Shown: positions 49,467 through 58,590, numbered from the stretch's first letter. The stretch is 64,000 bases of DNA from Nonomuraea angiospora (GCF_014873145.1 NZ_JADBEK010000001.1:3596001-3660000); one strand, 5' to 3'. Program-made: numbers and translations. Notes: generated by a model not told the origin, from the letters alone.

Positions 49467-50675
49467 TTATGTTAGTTGTCGTCCGATTTGTCCCCTTGGG
49501 GTGGGGCCTCCCGCCAGCGCCTGGGCGATGGTCTCGGCGGTGGCCTGCCAGATCGGGGTGGCGGGGTTGATGACGTCGAAGTGGTCGCCGGGCATTTCGA
49601 GGTAGGTCACCTCGTCACCGGCCTCCACTGCCGCGCGCGCGTAGCGGCGGCTGAAGTCGACCAGGTCCAGGTCGTCGGCTGCGCCTTGGACGACGAGCTG
49701 GCGTACCCGGAGCGGGAGGCGGAGCAACGGCGAGGCGTCCGCGTACGGCGGCGCCGCCCGGCCTTCGGGTGCGCGCCCGCCCAGGGCTGCGCCGACGGCG
49801 CCGGTCCCGACCCATCGCCGGTCGCCTTCCACGAGATCGAGCACCCCGGCGAGCGAAACGGCGAGCACCACCCGCGCCCCACCGGCCACCGCATGGGCAC
49901 CGCCTGCCGCCTCACCGGCCGCGTCGGCTACGGCGCGGAGGGCGAGCTGGGCGCCTGCCGAGTGGCCGACGACGGCCACCCGGGTGAGGTCCAGCGCCGC
50001 CGCCCCATCGGTGCTCTGGGGGTGCTCGTCCGGGGCGCGGGCCGCCGCGAGGGCGGCCAACCCCGCCGCCACATCCGCCGTCGTCGCGTCCCAGCCGTGC
50101 AGATCCGGCCGCCGGTACTCGAGGTTCCACACCGCGAGCCCGCGCCCGGCCAGGTCGGCGCAGAGCGGCCCCATGATGTCGGCCGCCCAGATCGACCGCC
50201 AGTACCCGCCGTGGACCAGCACCACCACGGGCGGCTCACCGGCGTCCGGAAGGTCCGGAAGGTACAGCTCGCCCCACTGCTCCGGCAGCGGCCCGTACGC
50301 GATCCGCCGCGACGGATGCCGTACCCGGTGCACGGCATGGCGGATCCCCCAGGCCAGCCCGCCGACGCCGCGTCCGTGCAGGTGAGTGGCGCCCTCCCCG
50401 GCCGTCACCCCGTCGGCGCGCTCCACGTCCACCCAGACCACCGCCCCGAGGTCCCGCCCGATCAGCGAGCGCACCTCACCGGAGGGCCCCGGCAGCACGA
50501 CCACGCAGCCGGCGCCCTCCGGTGAGGACAGCAGCGAGAGGACGTGGGAGGCGTCACGGGCGTGGACGAGCGTCCCGGAGACCCCCGCGGCGGCGAACTC
50601 GCGGGCCGCGATCTCCTCCAGCAACCCCGCGTCGGCCACCACGCCGGGGCCGACGACCACCAGCACCTCGATCAT
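49467..50675 (-). CDS. Fusion: degenerate AroQ-like N-terminal domain plus alpha/beta hydrolase (kynurenine-formamidase-like)
   Basis: 402 residues. The first 120 or so have the outline of type II 3-dehydroquinate dehydratase (VLVVVGPGVVADAGLLEEI, then VVWVDVERADG and a GRGVGGLAWGIRHAV end), but the QSNHEGE and NPGAYTHTS active-site strings are not present, so it is probably non-catalytic. Residues from about 125 on are an alpha/beta hydrolase: oxyanion LVHGGYWRSIW, nucleophile GHSAGAQLALR, acid in QGAADDLDLVD and His in PGDHFDVINP. HGGYW is a hallmark of arylformamidase/BD-FAE-type enzymes. Adjacent 5' end to endonuclease V (divergent). Confidence 0.75.
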   Translation of the reverse strand: MIEVLVVVGPGVVADAGLLEEIAAREFAAAGVSGTLVHARDASHVLSLLSSPEGAGCVVVLPGPSGEVRSLIGRDLGAVVWVDVERADGVTAGEGATHLHGRGVGGLAWGIRHAVHRVRHPSRRIAYGPLPEQWGELYLPDLPDAGEPPVVVLVHGGYWRSIWAADIMGPLCADLAGRGLAVWNLEYRRPDLHGWDATTADVAAGLAALAAARAPDEHPQSTDGAAALDLTRVAVVGHSAGAQLALRAVADAAGEAAGGAHAVAGGARVVLAVSLAGVLDLVEGDRRWVGTGAVGAALGGRAPEGRAAPPYADASPLLRLPLRVRQLVVQGAADDLDLVDFSRRYARAAVEAGDEVTYLEMPGDHFDVINPATPIWQATAETIAQALAGGPTPRGQIGRQLT

Positions 50676-50708
50676 GAGCCCGACCCTACGCGTAATACCT
50701 TAGGCCGG

Positions 50709-51368
50709 GTGCAGGTAAAGCAGCTTCACCCATGGCCCACGACCACCGCCGAGGCCGAGGCCGTCCAGGACCGGCTGCGCGGACGCGTCGAGCTCACAGG
50801 CCCCGTCGACTTCTCCCTGGTCGCGGGCCTGGACGTGCACTATCACGGCGACGACGCCCTCACGGCCGCCGTGGTCGTCCTCGACGCCGGCACGATGGCG
50901 ACGGTGGAGGAGGTGACGGTGCGCGGCCGGGTGGCGTTCCCGTACGTGCCGGGGCTGTTCGCCTTCCGGGAGCTGCCCGCCCTGGTGGAGGCGCTCGAAC
51001 GGCTCCCGGTGACGCCCGACCTGCTGGTCTGCGACGGGTACGGGCTGGCGCACCCGCGCGGCTTCGGCCTGGCCTGCCACCTGGGCGTGCTGACCGGCCT
51101 GCCCGCGCTCGGCGTGGGCAAGACGCCCTTCGTCGGCACGCACGAGCCGCCGGGGCCGGAGCGGGGCGACTGGGCGCCGATCGTCCACGAGGGCGCCGTC
51201 GTCGGCCGCGCGCTGCGCACGCAGCGCGCGATCAAGCCGGTGTACGTCTCCCAGGGCCACCGCATCTCCCTGGACACGGTCACCGACCAGGTCCTGCGCC
51301 TCGCCCCGCGCTACCGCCTCCCCGACCCGATCCGCCGCGCCGACCACCTGGCCCGCCACCCCGGCTGA
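50709..51368 (+). CDS. nfi: Endonuclease V (deoxyinosine 3' endonuclease)
   Basis: 219 residues from GTG 50709. Family motifs: VAGLDVHYHGDDALTAAVVVLD (active Asp near 40), VPGLFAFRELPALVEALERL, LLVCDGYGLAHPRGFGLACHLGVLTGLPALGVGKTPF (about 113-149), and SQGHRISLDTVTDQVL. It starts repair of deaminated adenine by nicking one base 3' of inosine. It is divergent from the fusion hydrolase. Confidence 0.93.
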   Translation: MQVKQLHPWPTTTAEAEAVQDRLRGRVELTGPVDFSLVAGLDVHYHGDDALTAAVVVLDAGTMATVEEVTVRGRVAFPYVPGLFAFRELPALVEALERLPVTPDLLVCDGYGLAHPRGFGLACHLGVLTGLPALGVGKTPFVGTHEPPGPERGDWAPIVHEGAVVGRALRTQRAIKPVYVSQGHRISLDTVTDQVLRLAPRYRLPDPIRRADHLARHPG

Positions 51369-51377
51369 CCCCCATCG

Positions 51378-51752
51378 TCACCGGGGGCGCCAGGCCCAGA
51401 CGAGGAGCCAGACGCTGAGCCCGAAGAGCGTCATCCCGAGCGGTACGTGCACCGCCAGCACCCCCGAACCGCCCAGGGCCGACTGGAGGAAGCCGAGCAG
51501 CAGCACCGCCAGGCCGACCAGCGCGGGCCAGCCCGGGCCCCGGGCGGGCCGCCACAGCAGGACGGCCGCGACGAGCTGCAGCAGCCCCAGCACGTGTACG
51601 GCCAGCGCACCCATGCCGTGCGAGCCCGCCCCTCCCCCGCTCATCAGCTGCCCGGCCGTCACGGCCTGCGCCAGGACGGACAGCGTGTTGAGGACGACCA
51701 CGGCCTTGAACGCGGTCACGTACCCGTTTCCCTTGGCGACCTGGGTTACCAC
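51378..51752 (-). CDS. Small membrane protein, four helices
   Basis: 124 residues with four hydrophobic segments (about 12-35, 46-66, 73-92 and 95-120), a glycine-rich loop (SGGGAGSHG) and single histidines in helices 2 and 4. It resembles unnamed actinobacterial integral membrane proteins. It is convergent with nfi, 9 bp apart. No function can be assigned. Confidence 0.65.
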   Translation of the reverse strand: MVTQVAKGNGYVTAFKAVVVLNTLSVLAQAVTAGQLMSGGGAGSHGMGALAVHVLGLLQLVAAVLLWRPARGPGWPALVGLAVLLLGFLQSALGGSGVLAVHVPLGMTLFGLSVWLLVWAWRPR

Positions 51753-51857
51753 TGGATCTCTCCTTCGACCTCGTCTGCGGTCTCCAGGATCTTGCCGGGC
51801 GCGCCGGAGGGCATCCGCCGCTGGTCGTCATCCCCGATACGCCACCGGGCGTACGGC

Positions 51858-52529
51858 TCAGACGCCCGAATAGGCCATCGGGGGCAGCACGGCCTGGGCG
51901 TCCGCGCCGCCGAACCAGAGCCCGATCATGAACGCGGCCGTCGCCTCCAGCAGCATGGCCCGGTCGAGCCCGCCGCCGTCCACCGGGGTGCAGCCGAGGT
52001 CGGCGACCAGCGTACGCACCGCGGCCAGGGCGGCCGGGTCGTCACCGCACAGCGGCACCGCCAGCGGCCTGCCGTCGAACACCGGCGGCGTCAGCCGCCA
52101 CACGTCCACGTGGCACAGATTGAACGCCTTCACCACGTGCCCTCCCGTGAGGTCGCGGATCAGCGGGGCGATGGGGCGGGCGGGGTCGTACGGGCCCTCG
52201 GCGTTGGCCACGTCGATGACGGGCTTGCCGCGCAGCGCGCCGCCGGCGGACGCGAGCACGCCGGCCAGCCCCGCCTGCCTGACGGCCACCATCACGACCT
52301 CCCCGAACGCCGCCGCCTCCGCCCAACTCCCGGCCCGCACACCCACCACCCCTGCCTGCGCGCCTGCCATCTCCGTCCGCGTGCGAGCCGCCTCGGCTGT
52401 CATCGTCGCGGCCCGCGCCGCGCTGGCGGAGGCGTCCCTGCCGCTGATCATCACCTCGTGCCCCGCCCTGGCCCACTGCGTGCCCAGGGCGTCCGCCATG
52501 CCGCCCGCCCCCAGGATCCCGATACGCAT
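51858..52529 (-). CDS. NADPH-dependent F420 reductase-like / NADP-binding protein
   Basis: 223 residues from ATG 52529 after GGAGG. MRIGILGAGGMADALGTQWARAGHEVMISGRD is the N-terminal Rossmann of the F420H2:NADP oxidoreductase/6-phosphogluconate-like family. VIDVANAEGPYDP and VVKAFNLCHVDVW correspond to the family's conserved core. F420 use is possible but not shown. It is divergent from an HxlR regulator, a very common pairing that suggests the regulator controls it. Confidence 0.83.
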   Translation of the reverse strand: MRIGILGAGGMADALGTQWARAGHEVMISGRDASASAARAATMTAEAARTRTEMAGAQAGVVGVRAGSWAEAAAFGEVVMVAVRQAGLAGVLASAGGALRGKPVIDVANAEGPYDPARPIAPLIRDLTGGHVVKAFNLCHVDVWRLTPPVFDGRPLAVPLCGDDPAALAAVRTLVADLGCTPVDGGGLDRAMLLEATAAFMIGLWFGGADAQAVLPPMAYSGV

Positions 52530-52585
52530 GTTCGTCCTCCGTCGCATGAACTGGTAAGTAGGAGGACTGTAGAAAGCCCGTCACA

Positions 52586-52597
52586 CACCATTTGGTG
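52586..52597. promoter_or_regulatory. Candidate HxlR operator
   Basis: CACCA-TT-TGGTG, a 5-2-5 palindrome, ends 4 bp before the hxlR ATG in the intergenic region shared with the divergent reductase gene. Short, so tentative. Confidence 0.35.
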
Positions 52598-52601
52598 CCT
52601 A

Positions 52602-52955
52602 ATGGAGGCCTCGTTGGGGTTCATCGCCGACTGCCAGGCCCGGCTGGCCTTCGACCTGCTGGCCAACACCTGGAACGCGGTCGTCCTGTGGGCGCTGCGT
52701 AACGGCCCGCGCCGGCCGGGGCGGCTGCGCGCGGAGATCGGCGGCATCAGCACCAAGGTCCTCACGGAGACGCTGCGCCGCCTGGAGTTCAACGGCCTGG
52801 TCACGCGCCGCACGTACGCGGAGGCCCCGCCCCGCGTCGAGTACGAGCTGACCGACCTCGGCCGCACGCTCCTCGGCCCGATCGAGGCGTTCGGGGTGTG
52901 GGCGCACGACCACGCCGACGAGGTCATGGCCGCGCAGGACCGCTGGGAGACGTGA
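52602..52955 (+). CDS. HxlR-family (winged helix) regulator
   Basis: 117 residues from ATG 52602. The HxlR pattern is DLLANTWNAVVLWALRNGPRRPGRLRAEIGGISTKVLTETLRRLEFNGLVTRRTYAEAPPRVEYELTDLG. The typical Cys before the helix is in DCQARLAF, which in some members acts as a redox or quinone sensor. Divergent from the NADPH reductase-like gene. Confidence 0.9.
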   Translation: MEASLGFIADCQARLAFDLLANTWNAVVLWALRNGPRRPGRLRAEIGGISTKVLTETLRRLEFNGLVTRRTYAEAPPRVEYELTDLGRTLLGPIEAFGVWAHDHADEVMAAQDRWET

Positions 52956-53041
52956 GAGCTTTCTAATATACGGAGCGTTACTGGATCACTACTTAGGGTA
53001 GCTAGACGACGGTTGTTCATTACCGTCTCCCAGGAGGTTCC

Positions 53042-53251
53042 ATGCTTTTCTCCCCCCGCAGGATCGTCGCCGTCGCGGCCGTCGCCGCCGGCCTGACTCT
53101 GCTCTCCGCCCCGGCGTCCTACGCCGTGGTGGATCCTCTCGCCCTGGTCCCCTGCCTGGCCGAGGCCGGCGCCGGCGCCACGACACTGATCGACCCGACC
53201 GCGCCGGCCGTGCCGGCCGAGGTGCCGGGCGTGAGCTGCCTGCAGCCCTGA
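53042..53251 (+). CDS. Small secreted protein
   Basis: 69 residues after a perfect AGGAGG. Signal peptide MLFSPRRIVAVAAVAAGLTL with the cut near ASYA. The mature part is about 40 residues with two cysteines (VPCLAE and VSCLQP) and many Pro/Ala. It is the first of three tiny secreted genes in a row. No family recognised. Confidence 0.65.
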   Translation: MLFSPRRIVAVAAVAAGLTLLSAPASYAVVDPLALVPCLAEAGAGATTLIDPTAPAVPAEVPGVSCLQP

Positions 53252-53404
53252 CCGGCTCAGCCTGGGCACGTCCCCGGCCGATCCGGTTATCCGAGCGTGC
53301 GGCGCGGCAGAGGCAGCCGCGCCGCCCGCCATGGCGGCCCGATCAGTTCCCCCCTACAGCGCAAGCCCAGTCCATCCGATAGCGCAGAGCAGCTAGGAGA
53401 TCCT

Positions 53405-53548
53405 TTGAAGGTCCGCGTCCTGACCGCCGTCGCCGCACTCGCGCTGGCGGGCGCCCTACCCTCCATCGCTTTCGACAAGCTCACCACCGACCCGCCCATC
53501 GTGCGCGTCGAGACCTGGGTCCAGCACGTCAACGTCTTCACGTCCTAG
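53405..53548 (+). CDS. Tiny secreted peptide
   Basis: 47 codons from TTG 53405 with AGGAGAT just upstream. A short signal-like N-terminus (KVRVLTAVAALALAGALPSIA) is followed by about 26 residues DKLTTDPPIVRVETWVQHV without cysteine. It ends 50 bp before the UPF0114 gene. Assignment rests on the signal and ribosome site only. Confidence 0.45.
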   Translation: MKVRVLTAVAALALAGALPSIAFDKLTTDPPIVRVETWVQHVNVFTS

Positions 53549-53598
53549 TGCGGCTCGCGCAGGTGCCCGTGGCCGACGCTCCACCGGAGTCACGGACC

Positions 53599-54168
53599 AT
53601 GTCCAGTTATGTCGGCTATTTCATGTTCCTCAGCCGGTGGATTCAGGCGCCGCTCTACATGGGGCTGATCCTCGCCCAGATCGTGTACACGTGGCGGTTC
53701 ATGCTGGAGCTGCTCCATCTGATCGAGCTCGGGTTCGGCGGCTCACCACCGGAGACCACCGTCATGCTGATCGTCCTCGGCCTCGTGGACGTGGTCATGG
53801 TCTCCAACCTGCTCATCATGGTCATCATCGGCGGCTACGAGACGTTCGTCTCCCGGCTGCGCATCGAGGGCCACCCCGACCAGCCCCAATGGCTTTCCCA
53901 CGTCAACGCCAACGTGCTGAAGGTCAAGCTGGCCATGGCGATCATCGGCATCTCGTCCGTCCATCTCCTCCAGATCTTCATCAACGCCTCCAGACCGACC
54001 ATCACCGACAGGGAGCTGCTGTGGAAAACGCTGATCCACCTGACCTTCGTGGTCTCGGCGCTGACGCTGGCGCTGATCGACCGCATCATGGCGGGCGCGC
54101 GGCGCGACGCCGAGACGAACGGGGGCGAGCGGCAGTCCACCCTGCAGCAGGAACGGGTCGCCGCGTGA
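53599..54168 (+). CDS. UPF0114 / YqhA-family membrane protein
   Basis: 189 residues from ATG 53599, chosen because it matches the family N-terminus; an in-frame GTG at 53548 exists. Four membrane helices. MFLSRWIQAPLYMGLILAQIVYTWRF and LVDVVMVSNLLIMVIIGGYETFVSRLRI, then NANVLKVKLAMAIIGISSVHLLQIFINA, HLTFVVSALTLALIDRI agree with E. coli YqhA closely in order and length. Function of the family is unknown. Confidence 0.87.
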   Translation: MSSYVGYFMFLSRWIQAPLYMGLILAQIVYTWRFMLELLHLIELGFGGSPPETTVMLIVLGLVDVVMVSNLLIMVIIGGYETFVSRLRIEGHPDQPQWLSHVNANVLKVKLAMAIIGISSVHLLQIFINASRPTITDRELLWKTLIHLTFVVSALTLALIDRIMAGARRDAETNGGERQSTLQQERVAA

Positions 54169-54181
54169 CCGGGACGCTCCG

Positions 54182-54433
54182 GTGAGGCGGCCGGCCGTCA
54201 TCGTGACGATCGCGGTGTTCGCGTGCTCGCTCGCGGGCGCCGCCCACGCCGAAGGCGAGGCCGCCAGGCCGGGCGGTCCCCCGCCCCTGATCGGCAACGT
54301 GACCATCTTCAACGACGAGATCATCGAGCCGGTGTCGCTGCCCGTGAGCACCTGCGGGTCGCTGCTCCCGCTGCTCGGCAAGTCGCCCACCACCTGTAAG
54401 GGCGCCTCACGGGTGTCGGACGACGACGCCTGA
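54182..54433 (+). CDS. Small secreted chaplin-like protein
   Basis: 83 residues from GTG 54182, 13 bp after the YqhA-like gene. Signal PAVIVTIAVFACSLAGAAHA is followed by a mature part with two cysteines 14 apart in PVSTCGSLLPLLGKSPTTC. This resembles the chaplin CG...G...C pattern but is shorter and lacks the long hydrophobic stretch. A strong terminator follows. Surface role is an inference. Confidence 0.55.
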   Translation: MRRPAVIVTIAVFACSLAGAAHAEGEAARPGGPPPLIGNVTIFNDEIIEPVSLPVSTCGSLLPLLGKSPTTCKGASRVSDDDA

Positions 54434-54435
54434 CC

Positions 54436-54475
54436 CCGTACGTGCCCGCCTGCGGGGGCGGGCGGGCACGTACGG
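54436..54475. terminator. Very strong hairpin terminator
   Basis: CCGTACGTGCCCGCC (54436-54450) pairs perfectly with GGCGGGCACGTACGG (54461-54475), 15 bp around a 10-nt loop. Three more GCACGTACGG-like copies follow up to 54540. It ends the small-secreted-protein cluster. Confidence 0.8.
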
Positions 54476-54552
54476 CCGGCGATGAGCGAGCACGTACGGC
54501 GGCAGCGGGCGGGCACGAACGACTGGCACGTACGGCGGGCCAGGAGCGATCC

Positions 54553-55356
54553 TCAGCCGTACAGCTTCTCCAGCACCGCGGCCACCCCGTCCTCGTCGTT
54601 GGACAGCGTGCGGCGCTCGGTCGCCGCCAGCACCAGGTGGTGCGCGTTGGCCATGGCGTAGCCGGCGCCCGCGTAGGAGAGCACGGCCAGATCGTTCGGC
54701 ATGTCGCCGAAGGCCACCACCTCGCCGGGCGCGATCCCCCACTCCCGGCACAGCACGTCGAGCGTGCTCGCCTTCGTCACCCCCGGAGCGCTGATCTCCA
54801 GGAGGCCGGTCCCGCCGGAGTGCGTGACCTCGGCCAGCCCCTCGACCCGCGCCACGACGGCCGCGACCATCTCGTCCGCCGTGCTGGTGTGCGACTGGGC
54901 GAGCAGCTTGACGATCGGATCGTCGCCGTCGAAGACGGAGCTCACCTCGCGGAGGTAGGCCAGGTCCTCCACGAGGCGCCTGGTGTAGGCGACCTCGGCG
55001 AGCACGCCCCGGCCCGTCTCGATGGCCAGGCCGATCCCGGGCAGTGCCGCGGCCAGGGCCTGCGCGACCGTGTTCGCCGCCGTCCGGTCCAGGAGACGGC
55101 TGGTGACGATCTCGTCGGCGGCCAGGTCGTACACGATCGCGCCGTTGCTGCAGATCGCGACGCCCGTGACGCCCGCCTCAGCGGCGAGGGCGCGGACGGC
55201 GCGCGGCGGCCTGGCGGTGACGAAGACGATCTCGGCGCCGGCCGCGCGGGCGGCCTGAAGGGCCTGTCTGGTGCGGGGGGTGATGGCGCGTGAGGAGTTG
55301 AGGAGGGTTCCGTCGAGGTCGGTGGCCACGAGGCGGGGGAGGGTGCCGGCGCTCAT
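54553..55356 (-). CDS. Cof-type HAD hydrolase
   Basis: 267 residues. Motif I is VATDLDGTLLNSS (Asp at 12 and 14 region), VTARPPRAVRALA is motif II, and the C-terminal VVAFGDMPNDLAVLSYAGAGYAMANA is motif IV of the Cof/type IIB cap group. These hydrolyse sugar phosphates or pyridoxal phosphate, or act on other small phosphates. Substrate unknown. It is convergent with the small-protein cluster. Confidence 0.9.
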   Translation of the reverse strand: MSAGTLPRLVATDLDGTLLNSSRAITPRTRQALQAARAAGAEIVFVTARPPRAVRALAAEAGVTGVAICSNGAIVYDLAADEIVTSRLLDRTAANTVAQALAAALPGIGLAIETGRGVLAEVAYTRRLVEDLAYLREVSSVFDGDDPIVKLLAQSHTSTADEMVAAVVARVEGLAEVTHSGGTGLLEISAPGVTKASTLDVLCREWGIAPGEVVAFGDMPNDLAVLSYAGAGYAMANAHHLVLAATERRTLSNDEDGVAAVLEKLYG

Positions 55357-55377
55357 GGTGCCGATTATGCCGATCTT

Positions 55378-55854
55378 TCAGATCCGCATCTCGGAGGGGA
55401 GCCGCCCGGCCGCGTTCGACAGCTCCAGGCCGAGGAGTCGCCCGGTGTCGCCGAAATCAAGAACGACATCCGCCGCTTCAACCTGACTTACGATCTCTTC
55501 TGGCACTATTTCGTGCTTCATCGCGATATAGGCGATATTGCGGATCTTGTCGAAGCTCACGTACACCGTCTGCGGCCGCTGCCCGGACGGCGCCTCGTCC
55601 CAGCTCAGCAGCCCCTCCTTGGCCTCGTGCGAGCCTGCCAGCGCGGCCCGGACCATGGCCAGGGCCAGCTCGATCGCCTCCAGCGAGTCGACCCCGGTGA
55701 CCTTCCGCTCGTGCTCCCACCCGTCGAGCCCGTCGATCCGGTACGGGCACGACCAGTCCCCCGTCGGCTCCTCGTAAGGCACGCCGACCGTGACGGTGAC
55801 ATCACGCGGCGGATCGGTACGCAGCGCCAGCACCCGATGGGCGATCTCGTACAT
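55378..55854 (-). CDS. Two-domain protein: DUF6968-like plus DUF2283-like
   Basis: 158 residues. The N-terminal about 80 residues contain DWSCPYRIDGLDGWEHERKVTGVDSLEAIELAL, similar to a small domain often annotated DUF6968. The C-terminal about 60 residues (VYVSFDKIRNIAYIAM, VVLDFGDTGRLLGLELSNA) look like DUF2283, with its Asp-x-Asp-like strand. Domain names are from memory. No catalytic residue stands out. Single gene, not in an obvious operon. Confidence 0.6.
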   Translation of the reverse strand: MYEIAHRVLALRTDPPRDVTVTVGVPYEEPTGDWSCPYRIDGLDGWEHERKVTGVDSLEAIELALAMVRAALAGSHEAKEGLLSWDEAPSGQRPQTVYVSFDKIRNIAYIAMKHEIVPEEIVSQVEAADVVLDFGDTGRLLGLELSNAAGRLPSEMRI

Positions 55855-55976
55855 GTAGCCTGATCTACCCCATGAAAGACACTTGAAGGCCCCATCCCAT
55901 ACCGTCGCCGAAGTATGCGTTTCTGGCTACGGCTGCCGCAAGCTAGGCTGCCAACGGTCGTAAGGGGGCCCTTGAG

Positions 55977-56801
55977 ATGAACGAGTCATTCGGGACGCGC
56001 CTTCGAGCCAGGCTCGACGAGTGCGGTCCGCTGTGTGTGGGCATCGATCCGAGTCCGGCGCTGCTGCACGCCTGGGGGCTCGACGACTCGCCCGCCGGTC
56101 TGGAACGCTTCAGCCGCACGGTCGTCGAGGCCGTCGGCGACGTGGCGGCCCTGGTCAAGCCGCAGTCCGCCTTCTTCGAGCGCTGGGGCAGCCGCGGCAT
56201 CGCGGTGCTGGAACGCACCATCGCCGACCTGCGCGAGGCCGGGACGCTGGTGGTGCTCGACGTCAAGCGGGGCGACATCGACAGCACGATGGCCGCCTAC
56301 GCCGAGGCCTACCTCGACCGGGGCAGCCCGCTGGCCGCCGACGCCGTGACGCTGAGCCCGTATCTCGGGTTCGGGTCGCTGGAGGGCGCGATCGTGTCCG
56401 CCATGGCCAATGACGCCGGCGTCTTCGTGCTGGCCCGCACCTCCAACCCGGAGGCCGCCCCGCTGCAGCGGCTCGTGGCCGACCAGGTGCTCGCCGGGGT
56501 CGCCGCGGCGAACGCCGGGCACGAGCCGCTGGGGTCCATCGGGGTGGTGATGGGGGCCACGCTGCCCGAGCTGGAGTATTCGCTGGACGACCTCAACGGC
56601 CCCATCCTCGCGCCGGGGCTGGGCGCCCAGGGGGCCTCGCCCGCCGACGTGGCGCGGCTGTTCGCCTCCGTACGGCACGCCGTCGTGCCCTCGGTCTCCC
56701 GGGCGGTCCTGGCCGACCCCAAGCGGCTGCGCTCTCGCACGCTCTACTTCCGCGACGAGTGCGCCGCCCACCTGGACGCGAAGATCGCCACCCAGGCGTG
56801 A
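55977..56801 (+). CDS. pyrF: Orotidine 5'-phosphate decarboxylase (type 2)
   Basis: 274 residues, normal for the actinobacterial long form. The catalytic motif is VVLDVKRGDIDST (about 92-104), preceded by CVGIDPSPALL and VKPQSAFFERWG; APGLGAQGAS and the C-terminal PSVSRAVL match the phosphate site. It makes UMP from OMP, the last step of pyrimidine synthesis. In many actinomycetes pyrF is followed by mihF and gmk; here it faces leuA instead, so the usual neighbourhood is broken. Confidence 0.93.
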   Translation: MNESFGTRLRARLDECGPLCVGIDPSPALLHAWGLDDSPAGLERFSRTVVEAVGDVAALVKPQSAFFERWGSRGIAVLERTIADLREAGTLVVLDVKRGDIDSTMAAYAEAYLDRGSPLAADAVTLSPYLGFGSLEGAIVSAMANDAGVFVLARTSNPEAAPLQRLVADQVLAGVAAANAGHEPLGSIGVVMGATLPELEYSLDDLNGPILAPGLGAQGASPADVARLFASVRHAVVPSVSRAVLADPKRLRSRTLYFRDECAAHLDAKIATQA

Positions 56802-56868
56802 GCCGCGCCCGCCGTGACGACCGCGCGGCCCACCCACCACCTCAGGTGTGAGCCGCGCCCGCCGGTGA

Positions 56869-58590
56869 TCAGGCCGGCGCGGACGCCAGCACGCGGTTGA
56901 CGGCGGCCAGCACGGCGTGGGCCGAGGCGGTCAGGACCGAGGTGTCCTGGGCCGCGCCCCAGCTGGTGACGCCGTCGACGCGGGCCTCCACGTAGGCGAT
57001 GGCGCGGCTGCCCCGGCCCGGGTCCAGGGCGTGCTCGGCGAAGTGGAGGATGTCCACGTCGATCCCGTCGTCCCCGAGCGCGGCGGTCAGCGCGGACAGC
57101 GGCCCGTTGCCGGTGCCGCGCAGCCGGCGCCCCGACCGCAGCGTGCCCGCGAACTCGTGCACGCCGGGCGCCGTCTCCCTGGTGCTCCACTCGGCCAGCG
57201 CGCCGGTCTCCCCCGGGGCCAGGTAGGTGGCGTGGAAGAGCTCCCACAGCTGCTCGGCCGTGATCTCCTCGCCGCTGCCGTCGGTGGCGCGCTGCACGAC
57301 CGAGGAGAAGTCGATCTGCAGGCGGCGGGGCAGCTCCAGGCCGTAGCGGGTGCGCAGGAGGTAGGCGATGCCACCCTTGCCCGACTGGCTGTTGACCCGG
57401 ATGACCGCCTGGTAGCCGCGGCCCACGTCGGCGGGGTCGATGGGCAGGTACGGCACCTCCCACGGCGCCCGCTCCGGCGGCACGCCCAGCTCGGCGGCCC
57501 GCTTGGCGTGGTGGGCCAGGCCCTTGCCGATGGCGTCCTGGTGGGTGCCGGAGAAGGCGGTGTAGACGAGGTCCCCCGCGTACGGGTGGCGCTCGGGCAC
57601 GGGCAGCCGGTTGCAGTGCTCCACGACCCGGCGGATCTCGTCGATGTCGGACAGGTCGAGCATGGGGTCCACGCCCTGGGAGTACAGGTTGAGCGCGAGG
57701 GTCACCAGGTCCACGTTGCCGGTCCGCTCGCCGTTGCCGAACAGGCAGCCCTCCACCCGCTGGGCGCCGGCCAGCAGGGCCAGCTCGGCGCAGGCCACGC
57801 CGGTGCCGCGGTCGTTGTGCGGGTGCACCGAGAGGATGACCGCGTCCCTGCGGTCGAGGTGGCGGTGCATGTACTCGATCTGGTCGGCGTACACGTTGGG
57901 GGTGGCCACCTCGACCGTCGCGGGCAGGTTGTGGATCACCGGGCGGTCCGGCGCGGCGTCCCACAGGGCCGTCAGGTCGTTGCAGACCTCCAGCACGTAG
58001 TCGGGCTCGGTGAGGTTGAACACCTCCGGCGAGAACTGGAAGCGCACGTCGAGGCCGTCCGCGAGCCGGGCGACGTGCCCGGCGGCGTCCATGATCAGGG
58101 CGCGCAGCTCGTGCCTGTTGTGGCCGAGCACCACGTCCCGCCAGGTGGGGGCGGTGGCGGTGTAGAGGTGCACGACAGCGCGGGGCAACCCCTCGATGGC
58201 GGCGAACGTGCGCTCGATCAGGTCCCGCCTGGCGGCCGTGAACACGACCACGGTCACATCCTCCGGCACGACGCCGGGCTCGGCGAGGTGGCGGACGAAG
58301 TCGAAGTCGAGCCGGCTGGACGAGGGGTAGCCGACCTCGATCTCCTTGAACCCCATGCCGGTCAGCAGGTCGAACATCCGGCGCTTGCGGGCCGGGTCCA
58401 TCGGCTCGGCCAGCGCCTGGTTGCCGTCGCGCAGGTCCACGGGCACCCAGAGCGGGGCCCGTGTGAGGCGCGCGGACGGCCAGTCGCGCTCGGTGAGCGG
58501 CACCTCGACGCGCTCGTGGGCGGGCTTGTAGCGGTGGTAGGGCATGGTGCTGGGACGTTGACGGTTCCAGGCGTACACGGACGGCGTCAT
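56869..58590 (-). CDS. leuA: 2-isopropylmalate synthase
   Basis: 573 residues from ATG 58590, chosen because it begins with the family N-terminus; the frame remains open upstream as antisense to the GntR gene. Actinobacterial LeuA (LeuA2 type) layout: [10 protein letters not shown] (about 51-60), the metal-binding [33 protein letters not shown], and the regulatory C-terminal domain with [14 protein letters not shown]. It condenses acetyl-CoA and 2-oxoisovalerate, the first step to leucine; the C-terminal domain binds leucine. Divergent from a GntR gene. Confidence 0.93.
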   Translation of the reverse strand: MTPSVYAWNRQRPSTMPYHRYKPAHERVEVPLTERDWPSARLTRAPLWVPVDLRDGNQALAEPMDPARKRRMFDLLTGMGFKEIEVGYPSSSRLDFDFVRHLAEPGVVPEDVTVVVFTAARRDLIERTFAAIEGLPRAVVHLYTATAPTWRDVVLGHNRHELRALIMDAAGHVARLADGLDVRFQFSPEVFNLTEPDYVLEVCNDLTALWDAAPDRPVIHNLPATVEVATPNVYADQIEYMHRHLDRRDAVILSVHPHNDRGTGVACAELALLAGAQRVEGCLFGNGERTGNVDLVTLALNLYSQGVDPMLDLSDIDEIRRVVEHCNRLPVPERHPYAGDLVYTAFSGTHQDAIGKGLAHHAKRAAELGVPPERAPWEVPYLPIDPADVGRGYQAVIRVNSQSGKGGIAYLLRTRYGLELPRRLQIDFSSVVQRATDGSGEEITAEQLWELFHATYLAPGETGALAEWSTRETAPGVHEFAGTLRSGRRLRGTGNGPLSALTAALGDDGIDVDILHFAEHALDPGRGSRAIAYVEARVDGVTSWGAAQDTSVLTASAHAVLAAVNRVLASAPA

